Assembly (NCBI GenBank): GCA_022570795.1
Contig: JAKUDP010000018.1
Location: 1-64,000 of the forward strand
Source: Sphaerulina vaccinii
Lineage: Eukaryota; Ascomycota; Dothideomycetes; Mycosphaerellales; Mycosphaerellaceae
Length of the DNA: 64,000 bases
Direction: 5' to 3'
Shown: positions 45,984 to 57,472 of the stretch, in pieces
Layout: each line of letters begins with the position of its first letter
Position numbering within the stretch: position 1 is the first letter of the stretch
Made by a program: the position numbers and the translations under genes
Notes under the pieces: model-generated
What the model was told of the DNA's origin: nothing
Seen by the model: the letters and a program-made list of their open reading frames with translations, nothing else
Database searches by the model: none

Positions 45984-46940
45984 TCATTGGCTCCAGTAGT
46001 GATCGAGCATCGCTGCCAGAGCGACTTCGTCGCCTGATTGCAGAACGAATCTGCCGTCCTGGTCTTCGCGCGCCGCAACCATCTCTCGCACTCGCGATTC
46101 AAACTTGGCAATGCGATCTTTGTTGACCGACATCGCTTGCCGCCCATGTATACCAGGCCACTCGATCTGAACTGCAGGTGTGTTCAGCCTGACTTGCCAG
46201 GCAAGATCGTAATGGTCAATAACGAGTCGACCCCGCAGACGAAGTTTTCGAATTGCCCTGAGACATTCGATCGGCGCATTCTGAAGAAACTTTGTCGTGC
46301 TATCTCCGGTGATGAATTGGGAATTCATGTGATCGGGCCCTCGAACGTGCTGAACGATGAGTAGAGACATCGTACAGCACTTAAAAAATACGTCTAGTGA
46401 CTCTTGTCGCAAGACCCTCGAGACTCTAGTAATGGGCGGTTGCGTCAGGAAGCCTGCGTAGCGCTCATCAAGGTCTACCATTACATCCTCGAAGTAATGC
46501 TCGAAGATCTGTATGCGAAGTTCAGGCGGCAAGTCCATCAATCTGTCAAAGCCAGCTCCTTCGTCGTGCTTTTCGAGACAACTGATCATATTTGATTTCA
46601 TGGCAGCTGGAGAGCCTGCGGAGGAAGATCTCGTGGGTTCATGAGCCCTGTTGACTGGCGTCAAGTGAGGCACGAGCATCGAAGAATGGGAGCATCTCCG
46701 TAGATAGTGGGAGCGCAGCCCTTGCAACGTGTCCTTGTCGTATAGAGGAAGGCCTCGCTGGACGCGGGCGGTGAGCACATCGAGACGGCTGCGCGATGAG
46801 GTCTTCTTGTATGCCACACCTTTGAGGTCGAGATAGCGTCGAGCGTCGGCAGCACTCAATGCCGTGTCCAATTTCCAGTATTGCCTGGCTGTGCGACAAC
46901 CACGCGGGTGCTCTGGGGAATGCTGCTTGAATTGAACCAT
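45984..46940 (-). CDS. F-box-type hypothetical protein
   Basis: Intronless, 318 aa from ATG 46940; an upstream in-frame ATG at 47183 would add 81 residues that look like UTR. The N-terminal part (residues about 20-75) has a SAP-like helix pair with ALSAADARRYLDLKG and LDVLTARVQRGL. The middle has RLMDLPPELRIQIFEHYFEDV, the short F-box-like motif typical of a large Dothideomycete family with a conserved beta/helix C-terminal half. Probably a substrate adaptor or a protein of unknown role. It lies head to tail with the F-box-like gene downstream, 214 bp away. Confidence 0.7.
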   Translation of the reverse strand: MVQFKQHSPEHPRGCRTARQYWKLDTALSAADARRYLDLKGVAYKKTSSRSRLDVLTARVQRGLPLYDKDTLQGLRSHYLRRCSHSSMLVPHLTPVNRAHEPTRSSSAGSPAAMKSNMISCLEKHDEGAGFDRLMDLPPELRIQIFEHYFEDVMVDLDERYAGFLTQPPITRVSRVLRQESLDVFFKCCTMSLLIVQHVRGPDHMNSQFITGDSTTKFLQNAPIECLRAIRKLRLRGRLVIDHYDLAWQVRLNTPAVQIEWPGIHGRQAMSVNKDRIAKFESRVREMVAAREDQDGRFVLQSGDEVALAAMLDHYWSQ

Positions 46941-47352
46941 AACGATGGCGCTGTCGATGTTGATGAGGAGAGAAACCTGCGTGACAGGATGTAGATTTCT
47001 TGGTTGTGCAATATTTCCAGTATGGGCAAATTCAGCGCGAAACCAAGGCGGAAAGTGCGGCTGAGCCACGTGTCGTCCATGTGGTGCGGGCAAGTTCGTA
47101 CCAGTCCTTGTGCTCAGCAATCGGTCGTAAGGGGTCCTGACGCCTAGCGAGAAGGCGGGATGATCTTTGAACTTATATTTCATTTCATTTCGAAAAAGCG
47201 CTTATAACACAATCAATGCTAGTCTACTAGTTCTCCACACGAACGACCACAACCAGTCATTGCCCTCCACATGCGATTTTCTTTCACGAAGTGGAGACCC
47301 TCTCAGAGTCCCACTTGACATCCTCCAGCACACCTTTGGTCATGACCGTCAC
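46941..47352. other. Intergenic, F-box promoter and COPI 3' flank
   Basis: 412 bp with no recognised feature. Confidence 0.5.
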
Positions 47353-50300
47353 CTAAACAGTCAATCTCAACCCACTAGCGGGAGCACCAATCGCCGCAAC
47401 TTCACACACTTTGCAGACTGTGCCCTTGTACCTCGTGTGGTATTTCGTGCCATCAAACGGACAAGCTGAGCTAGCTTCACCAGCGTAAATAGGCGTGAAA
47501 GACGCAGCGCAGATCTCGAACTCAGCGTGAGTGTCATAATCGATTTCGATTGCATCTGTTGGACTGCGTTCGGCAATCGCCTTCAGCTTGCGAGCCTGTA
47601 CGATGTTAGCAGGCCTGTGGTAAGTCATGTGGGAGTGAGGAAGACTTACGCTTTCCTTGAACTTAGCATTAGTTCCGCGCTCGATCAACGCGGTAGCGAA
47701 ATTGAGAACGCTGCCGAGTTGTTTGTTCTTGTTGGCGAAGTTCATTGCCGAGAAGAGGGCGAGGGTTTGATGTTGAGGCTCAATGTCCGGAACAGTGAAG
47801 TATGCCGAGAGCTCGAGGCTGCGCTTCTTGGTAGTCTCATCGAAGGCGCTGATGTCTGTCGAACCACCGGTAAGAGTTCGACGTTCAAGCTCAATCGACA
47901 TGGCGAGGATATATTGCGCTGCGTGTTGAACAGCGGCAAGAGCCTCTTGTGCTTGGCCTTGTGTCGAAACAGCGTTCACCATAAGCAACTGAAGAGCCTT
48001 CTTGAAAGAAGCTCTACCATCCTCGAGCTTGTTAGCCTTCATTGCGTTCTTGCCGCTGGCAATCTCAGTCGCTAAGACAGACTCCAGATCGCGAGGAATG
48101 AGAGGCAAGACTTTTCTAGAGTCCGTCTCGTTGACTGTGCGTCGAACATAGTTGACAAGAGGTGGTAGCCCAGCATTGGCTGGCAGGTATGTGCGTGTGG
48201 CCTGGAAGATCTCCAAGAAGCGAGCCTCGAGCGGCTTGAAGTTCACAGCACCCACTTGTCGGTTGAGCAGATTCATGGCGGTGTCGAAGTTGCCGGCCGC
48301 TGCGTGATCAGCTGCGAGTGGCGAATTTCGTGCCCAAAGATCTGCTTCGCTGCTGCCAGCACCAGCTTCTGGACCTTCCACGTTGACGAAGTCTTCTTCG
48401 ACATCAGGAACGGATTCATCGCCCATGTCCCAGCCTTCCGCAGCATCGTCGTCATCGCCAGCTTCGTCCAGTGTACCATTGCCAGCAGCGGCCGCCACCT
48501 CCTCGGCCAGCAGATCTTCCTCTCCATAGCCGTTAGTGTCAACGACCGCACCATCATCTTCGCCAGTGAGAGCCTTCTCGAATGCGTTTGTGCCGGTGGG
48601 TTTCGTATACCAGTTGTCCTTGAAGGTCGGATTCACAGCTTTCGGTGGCGATACAGGCTTTCCAAGAGTTGGTAGGGTGATCTCTTCTTCAGTCAAGCCG
48701 GCCGCCTCGAGGATGGATTGCGCTTCATCTTCCAAGCCATGGGACTTGGCTGTGACGTACGCGAGCGGATATTGGTCCACGTCCTTGAGCATGTCTATCC
48801 GGCTTTGCACATCGCCCAAGTAGATGGAGTTTTGGAAGCGACTTGGGATGTCACCGCGGTGCTCAGCAATCTTTGCCATGCGGTTGAGCTTCTCTTGGTC
48901 ACCAGTTGTCAGGTATAGGAAGGATAGCTTGTCGAAGTTGCGCTGCTTCTGGTAGGTCATCTCCACAACCTTGTGGTTTCCATGCGCCAACGCCTCTGTG
49001 CCCAGTCGCTGCCAGAGCTTTGGACGATCGAGCTGTTGTGCCATCTCCACTGCGACGTCAAGATTACCGCACTCAATGGCAAGCTCGAAGCGTGTTTGCG
49101 GGTCTTGCACGAATTGTAATGCAATCTCTGGGTAGCCCTTCTTCTGGAGGTAGGAGATGATGCTCTGGCCAACAAGACTCGAGTTCTTGATGATGTTAAG
49201 CATCTCATCGTAGTGTCGCTTGACCAAGGCCAGCTTGAATCGGTACTCGGTAGGGTCGATGGTAAGCACCTTTGGCTTTGACGCACGATCCAGGCAGTAG
49301 AGACTGCGGCCCTTAACACGAACGAGATAGACCACATGCTCAAGCGTGCGGACGATACCATTGTCACCGTTCATAAGTGCGTACTTGACGTGGTTCAGAG
49401 TGGAGTATAGAAGCACACCAGCATCGTCCCAGGTGGCGCTCTTGATTCGGATCGTCTCGTGGAGAGTGCTGATCTGCTTGAGCGCCTTGTCGACGATTGT
49501 CACATTGTGCTTGCTGAGGAGTGCAGCGTGAAGACCATCTGATGACCATACGACATACTTGACGCCAGCAACAGCGAGCTCGACAAGCTGCTTCTTCTGC
49601 TGGATGTCGTAAAGGTAGACGTGTGTTGGCGCAATCAGTAGCAGGCAACCAGTACCGCCAAAGACCATGTCAGTAGTGCCAGTAGGTGGCTTGATGGTCT
49701 TGGTCGTAGAGTTCTGGAGGTCCTTGATATCGATCTGCTGGTTCTGCGAGTTGAAGACCGCAAATCTGTTTCTCGCAACAAAGACGGCGGAGCTACCAGT
49801 TCCGCGGTGTGTGCTGGTTGGCTCTACAGCACCGGAGGCGTCGCGTGGCAAGCTCATGAGCTCGTATGTACCACTATCCGCAGGCGTTGTGACGAGCACA
49901 GATCTCTCAGCAGGGTTGTAGGACAAGGTTCGCGGAGGAATCCATGCATTACCTAGCTTCTTCAGCGAAAGCATTGAAGGACTCTCGACGTTCTTCGTGA
50001 AGTCGTACGACCGAACGTGCTTCTCCTTGGTGATGTAGAAGAGGTTGTTCTGGTAGACGGCGGAAGCTGGACGTTCTCGCTCCAGCTTGAAGACCATTAC
50101 ACCGTTGTCGTGGCCAGCAGCGAACAGGTTGATCTCTGGGTGTGCAGCAATGACCCAGAAGCGGTCATTCTCGCGCTTGAAAGACTGCACCGAAGTCCTC
50201 CTGTTAAGATCCCAGACGCGGATCGTTTTGTCCTCTCCCACTGACAGAATTAGATCTTGATGTGGGTGGAACACGCAAGCAGATGCATTCTGAAAATGCC

Positions 50301-51135
50301 CTCTGCATGTGTCCACTTCCCAAGCCTTGGTCTCGCTCATTCGCCATAGCTTCACAAGCCTGTCATCACCGGCAGATACAATGAGCGGCAGTGTAGGGTG
50401 GAAAGCAACCCAGTTGACACCACGATCATGCCCCTCCAGCACGAACTTCACCACCGCATCTGTGTTGCCAAACATATCCGCCTGATTCTGGTTCGACCTT
50501 GCTATTTGATCCTCGAACGACATGGAGTTCGAAGGCGCAGAGTGCTTCTTGCGCAGACCCGAGATGTCCCAAACTCTTACTGACTGGTCCAGCGAGGCGG
50601 AGACTACCAAATCCTCCTTGGGGTGGAACTGCGCGCACATGGTGTAGTGGTTGTGACCGGTCATGGTGCAGACTGATAAACATGTTAGCATTTCCTATCT
50701 CAATCTCTTCCTGTACTGGATGGACACACTCAGCGACCTGTTCTGCCAGTTCCAAATGCGAATAGTCTGATCATCAGAACTCGAAATGATCCAAGGCAGC
50801 TCGTGGTGGAAGAAGACAGTTCGGACATAGTCCAAGTGGCCATTCAGTGTGAACAGACATCTTCTCGTCTGCGTGGACCACACTTTGATCTTGTAGTCGT
50901 CTCCTCCTGACACGAACAGAGGTTGTGTCTTGTGAAAGTCAATGCCTCTGACAGGTCCATCGTGCTCTTCGAAGCGGTCAATGAGAGTCCCCATGCGGTA
51001 GTCCCATAGCTGGATTGTCGAAGAGTGCAGTGAGACGAGGATCCATGGTCGCTTTGGGTGGAAGGCGATTCCTTTTGCGCGCGACGACTTCGATTCGAAC
51101 TTGGTGAGCATCGAGGGGCTAGACGTGGAAGCCAT
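47353..51135 (-). CDS. COP1: Coatomer subunit alpha (alpha-COP)
   Basis: Exons 50730-51135, 47650-50672 and 47353-47595; introns 57 bp (CTAAC branch) and 54 bp; 1223 aa, close to yeast Cop1/Ret1 (1201). N-terminal WD40 propellers start with KFESKSSRAKGIAFHPKRPW and include GHLDYVRTVFFHHELPW and the splice-restored SLICTMTGHNHY. An alpha-solenoid follows, then an acidic linker (about 810-870). The C-terminal domain ends with FEICAASFTPIYAGE and GAPASGLRL and binds epsilon-COP. Alpha-COP is a core COPI coat subunit that reads dilysine retrieval signals for Golgi-to-ER transport; it is essential in yeast. The second intron is a multiple of three without a stop. Confidence 0.97.
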
Positions 51136-52213
51136 GGTGGAGGAGTGTAGAGGGAGCCTCAGCTCCAGGCATAAGATCTCACACCAAGAAGACTGTCCAG
51201 ATCAATCGCGGGAGGAGGGAGTCGTCAGGTCGTGATGTCGTGGTATGTTGTAGCCTGGAGTGGTGGTGTGGGTGGTATACTCTCCTTCCAATCTCCTTCC
51301 AATGGAAGTTGATCCACACTCATACAGCTAGGTGGCCAAAGAATCACGCCAAGAAAAGGGACCTGTGGCCTCTCAGTACAAGTCCGTCTGAACACGCGTA
51401 TTATGTGGCACTCGGCACGATCCAATGCACGGCCTCAAACATTCGAAACTCTTTCTCGCGCGCGGCTCGTGCTCACTTCTTCTCTGTTGTCTTCTACTTC
51501 TCCACTATAGTGAGATCAATGCTGGTGGACGAGTATGAGAAGGCCACATCTTCATGGGAACACAGCATACACATGCTGCCCGCTGGTGCATCGGCAGTGT
51601 CACTCACAGTCGCCGAGCAGGCTGACTGGCCCGACTGTCTCCGTCGTGTGCTGTGCTGCCAGAAGAGATTTTGATAAGTATCTGGCTGTTCATTGCTTAC
51701 CATACCATTCTAGACACCTTCTAGTCACTATCCTCCAATCCAGAGCTGGAGCTTGACTCTTGCTATTCTTATACAGGCAGTCTGGTACAGCTGTCCACCA
51801 CTTACAGTCGCGCCAGTTCATCTTGCATCACTTCTGCAGGGAACTTCCCACGTCGAACGAGTCACTCCTCCGGATTTCACACGACGAATAGCGACCAACC
51901 TTTGGGCAGCAACCAAGACAGCAACCCAGCATAAAACACTCACACAAACCACTTCTCGACTACCGATTACACGCTTTCGCCTCGCATCTACTGCCCACTT
52001 TTCGCTCAACTGGAACCCTTATATCACAGTCAGATAAGACCGGCGTCATCTCTGATCTTCCACTTTCGCGACATCCTCTCAAACATGATATCGTGTGAGT
52101 TTCGCAGACACAACTTCATCATCAAGAGACATCACCGACCGGCTGTTTTGTTGCGCGACGCACGATAAGATAGTCCCAACCGAAGAATCACTTTATACCG
52201 GAAAGCGAACAAC
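51136..52213. other. Divergent intergenic region
   Basis: 1.08 kb between alpha-COP and the acidic protein gene, holding both promoters. Short open frames lack ATG-led domains. No repeat or RNA gene recognised. Confidence 0.5.
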
Positions 52214-52966
52214 ATGGCGGCCATGTTAGATCTGCTTCAATCCACCTCAGGCTTCACATCCGAAAACAGCCTCTCCGGAGTCCCTACCCCACCATACACG
52301 CCCTTCCGACCAGGAAAGCGCTCAAGACTCGAACGCAGCGATTCGCCTGCCTCGGTCAGGTCTGGCTCAGTCCATCCTCACGAAACAGAAAGTCCGGCGA
52401 GCGAGCCGGCCGGGGAGCGCATCGCAGTCGATAACATCAAAGTCGAAGAACTGCCCGCTGAGGATGTAGGATACATGGCTGATGTAGACGGCATACTACC
52501 ATACGAGACAGAATCAGCAGACGATTCCAGTAACGACGGCAATGATGAACATGACGATGATGATGATGATGATGATGATACTGCGACAGATGTCAGTGGC
52601 GATGAAGCCGGACTTCTCGCTAGGAAACTGTCACAAATGGATTGCACCGATGATAGGGAGAACTTTCTGAAAGACCGGCAACGAAGACGGAGGCGCGAAC
52701 GGAGGTCTGGTGTCAATCATACGAAGCGAACGCATAGCCTGGCGAACGAGAGCATTGCTGAGCCCACTGATGTCGAGGCATTGGGAGACCATGACTATGA
52801 AGCCGGGCAGCGAAGGCTGAGGAGAAGGACGAGGGGCCCGGATGAGTTGGGATACGTTCCGAAAGATGAGACTGAACTTGGGCAACAAAGCGAGGCTGGT
52901 CCAAGCATTGCTAGAACTCCTGTCGTTGAAGTGGAAGTGATGGCCGTTGATGATGATGTGGGATGA
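52214..52966 (+). CDS. Acidic, intrinsically disordered hypothetical protein
   Basis: Single exon, 250 aa from ATG 52214 (context AACATGG). The N terminus carries a TP-rich motif (GVPTPPYTPFRPGKRSR). Then come SP sites, an acidic region with a nine-Asp run encoded by GAT repeats (52556-52579), a strongly basic block (KDRQRRRRRERR, about residues 154-165) and another acidic tail with VEVEVMAVDDD. The charge blocks and Arg cluster suggest a nuclear protein. No domain recognised. Confidence 0.7.
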   Translation: MAAMLDLLQSTSGFTSENSLSGVPTPPYTPFRPGKRSRLERSDSPASVRSGSVHPHETESPASEPAGERIAVDNIKVEELPAEDVGYMADVDGILPYETESADDSSNDGNDEHDDDDDDDDDTATDVSGDEAGLLARKLSQMDCTDDRENFLKDRQRRRRRERRSGVNHTKRTHSLANESIAEPTDVEALGDHDYEAGQRRLRRRTRGPDELGYVPKDETELGQQSEAGPSIARTPVVEVEVMAVDDDVG

Positions 52967-53264
52967 AGTGAAACTGCGTCAAGAACACTCCCAACAGAAC
53001 AACACTCGGGGACAGGGAAGATATTGTTCAATCGTCTCCAGAGCATCGCCGTCCAGAGACTTGCCGAACAACAGCGCATACAACCACGAAGCCCTCGAAT
53101 GCCTCTCACGGAATTCCTTGGATTGAAGCTGAGAGGCTGTCATGAGCTCTACGCCTGAACTCGACTTGCCTCAAACACCTGAAGCACATTGCGTCTTTCC
53201 GATCCCTGCTGCTCGACTCTTGCATCGTACCTCATTAAGCCACAAGCAGTCACGGCCATCTGCA
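52967..53264. other. Intergenic
   Basis: 3' flank between convergent genes. Nothing recognised. Confidence 0.4.
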
Positions 53265-53575
53265 TCACTCGGACAATCCTCGCGTGGTCGGTGACCCACG
53301 GCTGACATGCCATCTTCTCACAAGACTATGACATCCATAGCCACCAATGAAGATCTTTATGATAAGCGTGAAAGTGTCGAGGCCAACGTCTATCAAATTT
53401 GGTCCATTGTCGCCGATGACCCAATCGCTCACTTCCTGAGCCCAATGGAGGAGTTCTCTATTTCCTACCATCCAGATACCGCACGCCAAACTAGCCAGCA
53501 GTAGGAGGAAGTGCAGGAGCACGTTTTTTTTTGTGAATTTGGAATGCGCGTTGGTGCTGATGACTTCATGGCCAT
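53265..53575 (-). pseudogene. Two-helix membrane protein with homopolymer frameshift
   Basis: ATG 53575 (with a second ATG at 53569) follows a C/A-rich stretch that looks like a 5' leader. Its frame breaks at a run of nine A on the minus strand (53524-53532). One more A would join it to a frame that stays open to 53265 and encodes two membrane segments (VLLHFLLLLASLACGIWMV and FTLIIKIFIGGYG), about 103 aa in total. Downstream of the run the frame has no early ATG. Options: a real frameshift, a base-calling error in the homopolymer, or an unseen exon. Family unknown. Confidence 0.4.
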
Positions 53576-54029
53576 TGTGGAGATAGGAAGAGTGGTAGAA
53601 GATGGCTCTTGAATGTGCTTCTATCGGTCTTGATTGGTTGGTTGTGGTGAGGTGCGGTGGATGAATGTTACCACTTTGTTTGAACAAGTTGTGCGAAGCA
53701 AAGGGAATCGAGGTGGATGGACGGACCTGTTCGACTACTTGTAGGAGCCTTCGAAACAAGAATACCAAGGGCAGGAGCTAGCTAGCGCTGCGTACGTCGC
53801 CTGCCAAGGGCTTGGGGGACTTCTACACCATAACTCTGGGATTTTCACGAGCGTTAAAGTTTGGGATTTTCACGTACTCCAGACGCTGTGCCGCATAAGA
53901 GCTAGGTCCGATGATCTCAAAGTGCACACTTCTAGCTTCTCTGTTCCGGTTGTCACAAATGCCCGTAATACAGCTTGAAGAACAACATCGATCGCAATTG
54001 GCTACCTTTACCTTTACAGTACGACAGCC
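53576..54029. other. Divergent intergenic region
   Basis: Contains a short direct repeat (tgggattttcacg at 53837-53849 and 53862-53874). No gene. Confidence 0.5.
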
Positions 54030-55103
54030 ATGGGCACGACTCTGGAACTCGAGGCCACATTGCCTTTACAAGCTCCCGAGGCGGCGTTTCCTATCAACAG
54101 ACATATGCCACATCTCAAATATACTGTCTATACGCTCGCGGAGCTAGATGAAGCACAGATGGACGGCATGCTGAAAGCCCTCAACGCAATTAAAGACTGC
54201 AGCACGCACTGCCGATGGTCGCCAGATGGCAAACATCAACATTCTACTCTAAGAGATATCTACAACCACCACATCAGCCTCCGAGATATCAACCCTACCG
54301 TGCATCCATACTTCTTCATCGTCGTAGAGAACCTCGACATGGAGACAGTCCTAATAGTGTATCTCAAAGCTCCAACTCAGCGCGACGACGCTCAGAATGT
54401 AATCGGCGTCAGTCGCTGCAGTATTGATCAAGCCGCTCTTGCTGGCGCCAATCTAGACATCGGAAACATGACATGGAATGATTACAAGGAGTCAGAGCAC
54501 GAGAAGTTCGGTGGTGAAAGTCCATATACCAATACAAGATACTATCCCACTGATCCCCGCAAGGACAATAGAGAACCACCAGACACTGTCTATGCATGCT
54601 ACAGTCTATTTCGAGGAGGTAAATTCTCCTACAACTGCAAATAGCCAAACTTGATGGAAGCTTACTCTGCGGGCAAAGCACTATCCGTAAACCGCGCAAT
54701 CGAGCCCAACATTAATGAACAAGACCGGAGACTTATATTCGCCACCAGCGCCTCACGTTCCTCCGATCCCTGGACAGCAATCCTCGAATACTTCGTTACA
54801 GCCTGCTGGCAGAATCCTCGACTAAACAGGCACTACTTCGTGGTGGCAGAGCAACAAGTCACAAGTCCTGGGGATTCTGTATCGATCTATCATGCGCTGT
54901 GGAGTGGAGCGGCAGAAGTAGAGATTAGCGCGTTCCCAGCTTATCAAGGATCGAGCATGAAGAACAAGGACAGTCTATTGAGGGAAGTGAAAGCTATCAA
55001 GCCGGAATTCGAATTGGTTGAGAAGATAGCTGCTTCTCAGGCAGTGAGTAAGCTAGATAGTTTGAGCGCTGGACATGTCGAGCGAACAACAGTACTCCAG
55101 TAG
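54030..55103 (+). CDS. Hypothetical protein, two similar halves split by one stop
   Basis: From ATG 54030 the frame reads 204 codons to TAG 54642, then continues in the same frame, open to 55103. The two halves share a pattern (HPYFFIVVENLD in the first, NRHYFVVAEQQV in the second). A 42 bp intron at 54620-54661 (GTAAAT..GAAG) is phase-neutral and would remove the TAG, giving 343 aa; it would be the shortest intron in the window. Otherwise the gene ends at 54644 or the stop is a nonsense change. No known family; the repeated hydrophobic strand followed by an acidic turn suggests an alpha/beta domain present twice. Confidence 0.55.
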
Positions 55104-55660
55104 AATGCACGGGTCAACGATCTGTCTGACAGCAGTAGAGAATCGAGGCTTTTGAAAAGTGGAAGTGATTGTTCGAGATCATTATCTCATTCAGTAGTAG
55201 TACCTTAGTATGTATACCTGATTCCTCTCCCTAGCCGCAGCCATATCCATATCCATATCCATGAGTGTCGTAGTAGTAAAAGCAAGCAGAAGAGTCATGC
55301 CGTTGTATCCGTTGCATCCGACCCATCCCGGCCATTCCATCCCATGCTATGCACATGCTCATGCTCCAAGCTTCATGCAAAAGAAAAGTGTTCAAGTAAG
55401 ACACACGCTCGGACTCTTCGCAATGAGCGAGCCCATAATTTCCTCCCAACGCCATCGCTCAAAAACGCAATCAAGTAAGCAATCGATCAATGTCGTCTCG
55501 TAGTCCTTGGCAAATGTAGATTCCGATCAATCATCCACTGTCTCGCTGCTGCGATACTGCCTCGTAGTCGTTCTTTCGATCCGTCCTGCTTCTTGTCGTA
55601 GGACTTCAACGCCTTATGCAGATCACTCGGAGTGCCTTTACGAATTTGTGGCCGATGCTC
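55104..55660. other. Intergenic, 3' flank of MPE1
   Basis: A short (ccatat)n run at about 55241-55262. No gene seen. Confidence 0.5.
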
Positions 55661-57472
55661 CTACATCTGCTTGTAATCCACACTCCTCTGTCTTCTGCCC
55701 TTGTGCTGATGACGATGAGGGTTGACAGGCTGACGCATGTAGGCACCACCACCGCCACCATTGCCAGCAGCGGGGCCAGTGGGTATTCTTGGACCATTGC
55801 CATTCATCCAAGGCTGTTGTTGCTGGTTCATGTTTCCATTCATGTTGTTGTTGCTGAAATTGCCCATTCCGTTCATGCCATTTCCATAGCCCATACCATT
55901 CATACCGTTCATACCATTCGTACCCATGCCCATACCCATCATAGGATTGAAGTTGCCCATCATGTTTGGCATCATAGGCATCATTGGCGGCATGCCCATA
56001 CCCATCATTGGGTTCATCATCGGATTGGCGAAAGCATTCATGCCATTCTGGACGCCGCCCATGCTATAAGCCATTGCGTTCATCTGAGCCGCGAAGTCTG
56101 CGTTGGTGTTGTTGGCAGCCATGGCTTTTGGTGCTTTAGGGGGTTGAGGTTGTGGTGTGGCTGACTGTGCACCTGGGACAGGAGTACCTTGCTTAGATGT
56201 GCTTCGCTTCATCTCGGCAGGATTGCTTGGACGACGCTTGCTCTCGAGTTCATCATTGGCCTTTCGCTTTTTGGATGGGGACGTGGTTGAACCAGGCGAC
56301 TTGGCTTCCTCGGTGGCTGCTTCGGGCTTCGGGCTCTTGGACGCTTCCTTCTCCTTCTGTAGCTTAGCAGCTTTCTTCTCCGCGTTGTATGTTGCGAGCT
56401 TCTCGATTGCCTCCTCATCTGGTTTCAGGTCGTCGAGTAGTGCTTGTTCGCCACAGTTCGGGCAGAGCAAGTCGTTGTCGATGAGTGCGTTCTCGATACA
56501 GTCGCTGCAATATGTTGTACCACAGCATGGCGTCTTTGTTGCAGCATCGAAGGGACGCTCATCGAGAGCACATACCAGACCACGATCGATCAGTTCTTGG
56601 TCGACAACGTCTGCTTCCTTGGCATTCTCTTCGGCGGCCTTTCGCTGCTCTTGGATCTTCTGCCAGGTAGCATCATCTGTCTTGACACGGACATAATCAC
56701 CATCTTGGTTCATGAAGACACCTTGTGGTAGCTCCTTGTCGGTGTCTGGCTCTTCAACCTTTTCAAGCATGGAACGTGGAATACCTGTGGTACGCTTTGG
56801 CTTCTTGCCGTCGAAGGTAGGATCATTGTTAGTTGGGCATGCCTGAATCCAATGGCCCTTCTTGCGACAGCGGTAGCACACATAGCCCGGAGGCAGCGGC
56901 TTGTCGGGCACAGCAACATTCGACTTGAAGGTATTGCGCTTCTGTGGCATACTCGCAGACGATTGCAGATCCGCTTGGAACTGGGTATTGCTAGCATTCA
57001 TTACAGCATTCAGTTTCTCCTCCTCCGTCATCGTACTCATGTCCCCAACTCCATTCGCAGCAGATGTGGCTCTGCCTGCACCTCCCCTCATGTTCGATTC
57101 CGTTCGGTGTGAGTTCTTGGCATGCAACGGCATTGAGCCGGTGATGTAACGAGCTGCTCTGCCAGCGCCATTCTTGCTTGCGGGCATGCGTCTTGCTTCG
57201 ACTGTGGTCGATCGTGGGATTTGTGTCGTGTCATCGTCATATCCTAACCGGGATGTCAGCATTATGTCACGTGAGTTGTGGTGGAGAGCAGAAGACTTAC
57301 GCTCATTGGTGTCAGAAGTGGAAATCTCCAGGTCAAAGTCTTTGCCGTCACCAAGTCGTGCGATTCTCATAATCTCGCGCTTCACCTCGAACACAGAAAG
57401 ACTGCTGCCATCGAATGCGATCGGCGTAGTGTCCTTCTGGTTGCGAAACTTGAAGAATATGGAAGAAGACAT
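55661..57472 (-). CDS. MPE1: Mpe1-type cleavage/polyadenylation factor subunit
   Basis: Exons 57301-57472 and 55661-57243 (intron 57 bp, GTAAGT..TTAG), 584 aa. The N-terminal DWNN ubiquitin-like domain starts with SSSIFFKFRNQKD and spans about 75 residues. Then come a CCHC zinc knuckle (CYRCRKKGHWIQAC), a linker with GIPRSMLEKVEEP, and a RING-like domain (CALDERPF..CCGTTYCSDCIENAL..CPNCGE). Yeast Mpe1 and human RBBP6 have this order and work in pre-mRNA 3' end processing within CPF, in the nucleus. The C-terminal 130 residues are extremely rich in Met, Asn and Gly, many in MMGMGM or NGMNGM repeats, and are probably disordered. Confidence 0.95.
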   Translation of the reverse strand: MSSSIFFKFRNQKDTTPIAFDGSSLSVFEVKREIMRIARLGDGKDFDLEISTSDTNERKSSALHHNSRDIMLTSRLGYDDDTTQIPRSTTVEARRMPASKNGAGRAARYITGSMPLHAKNSHRTESNMRGGAGRATSAANGVGDMSTMTEEEKLNAVMNASNTQFQADLQSSASMPQKRNTFKSNVAVPDKPLPPGYVCYRCRKKGHWIQACPTNNDPTFDGKKPKRTTGIPRSMLEKVEEPDTDKELPQGVFMNQDGDYVRVKTDDATWQKIQEQRKAAEENAKEADVVDQELIDRGLVCALDERPFDAATKTPCCGTTYCSDCIENALIDNDLLCPNCGEQALLDDLKPDEEAIEKLATYNAEKKAAKLQKEKEASKSPKPEAATEEAKSPGSTTSPSKKRKANDELESKRRPSNPAEMKRSTSKQGTPVPGAQSATPQPQPPKAPKAMAANNTNADFAAQMNAMAYSMGGVQNGMNAFANPMMNPMMGMGMPPMMPMMPNMMGNFNPMMGMGMGTNGMNGMNGMGYGNGMNGMGNFSNNNMNGNMNQQQQPWMNGNGPRIPTGPAAGNGGGGGAYMRQPVNPHRHQHKGRRQRSVDYKQM

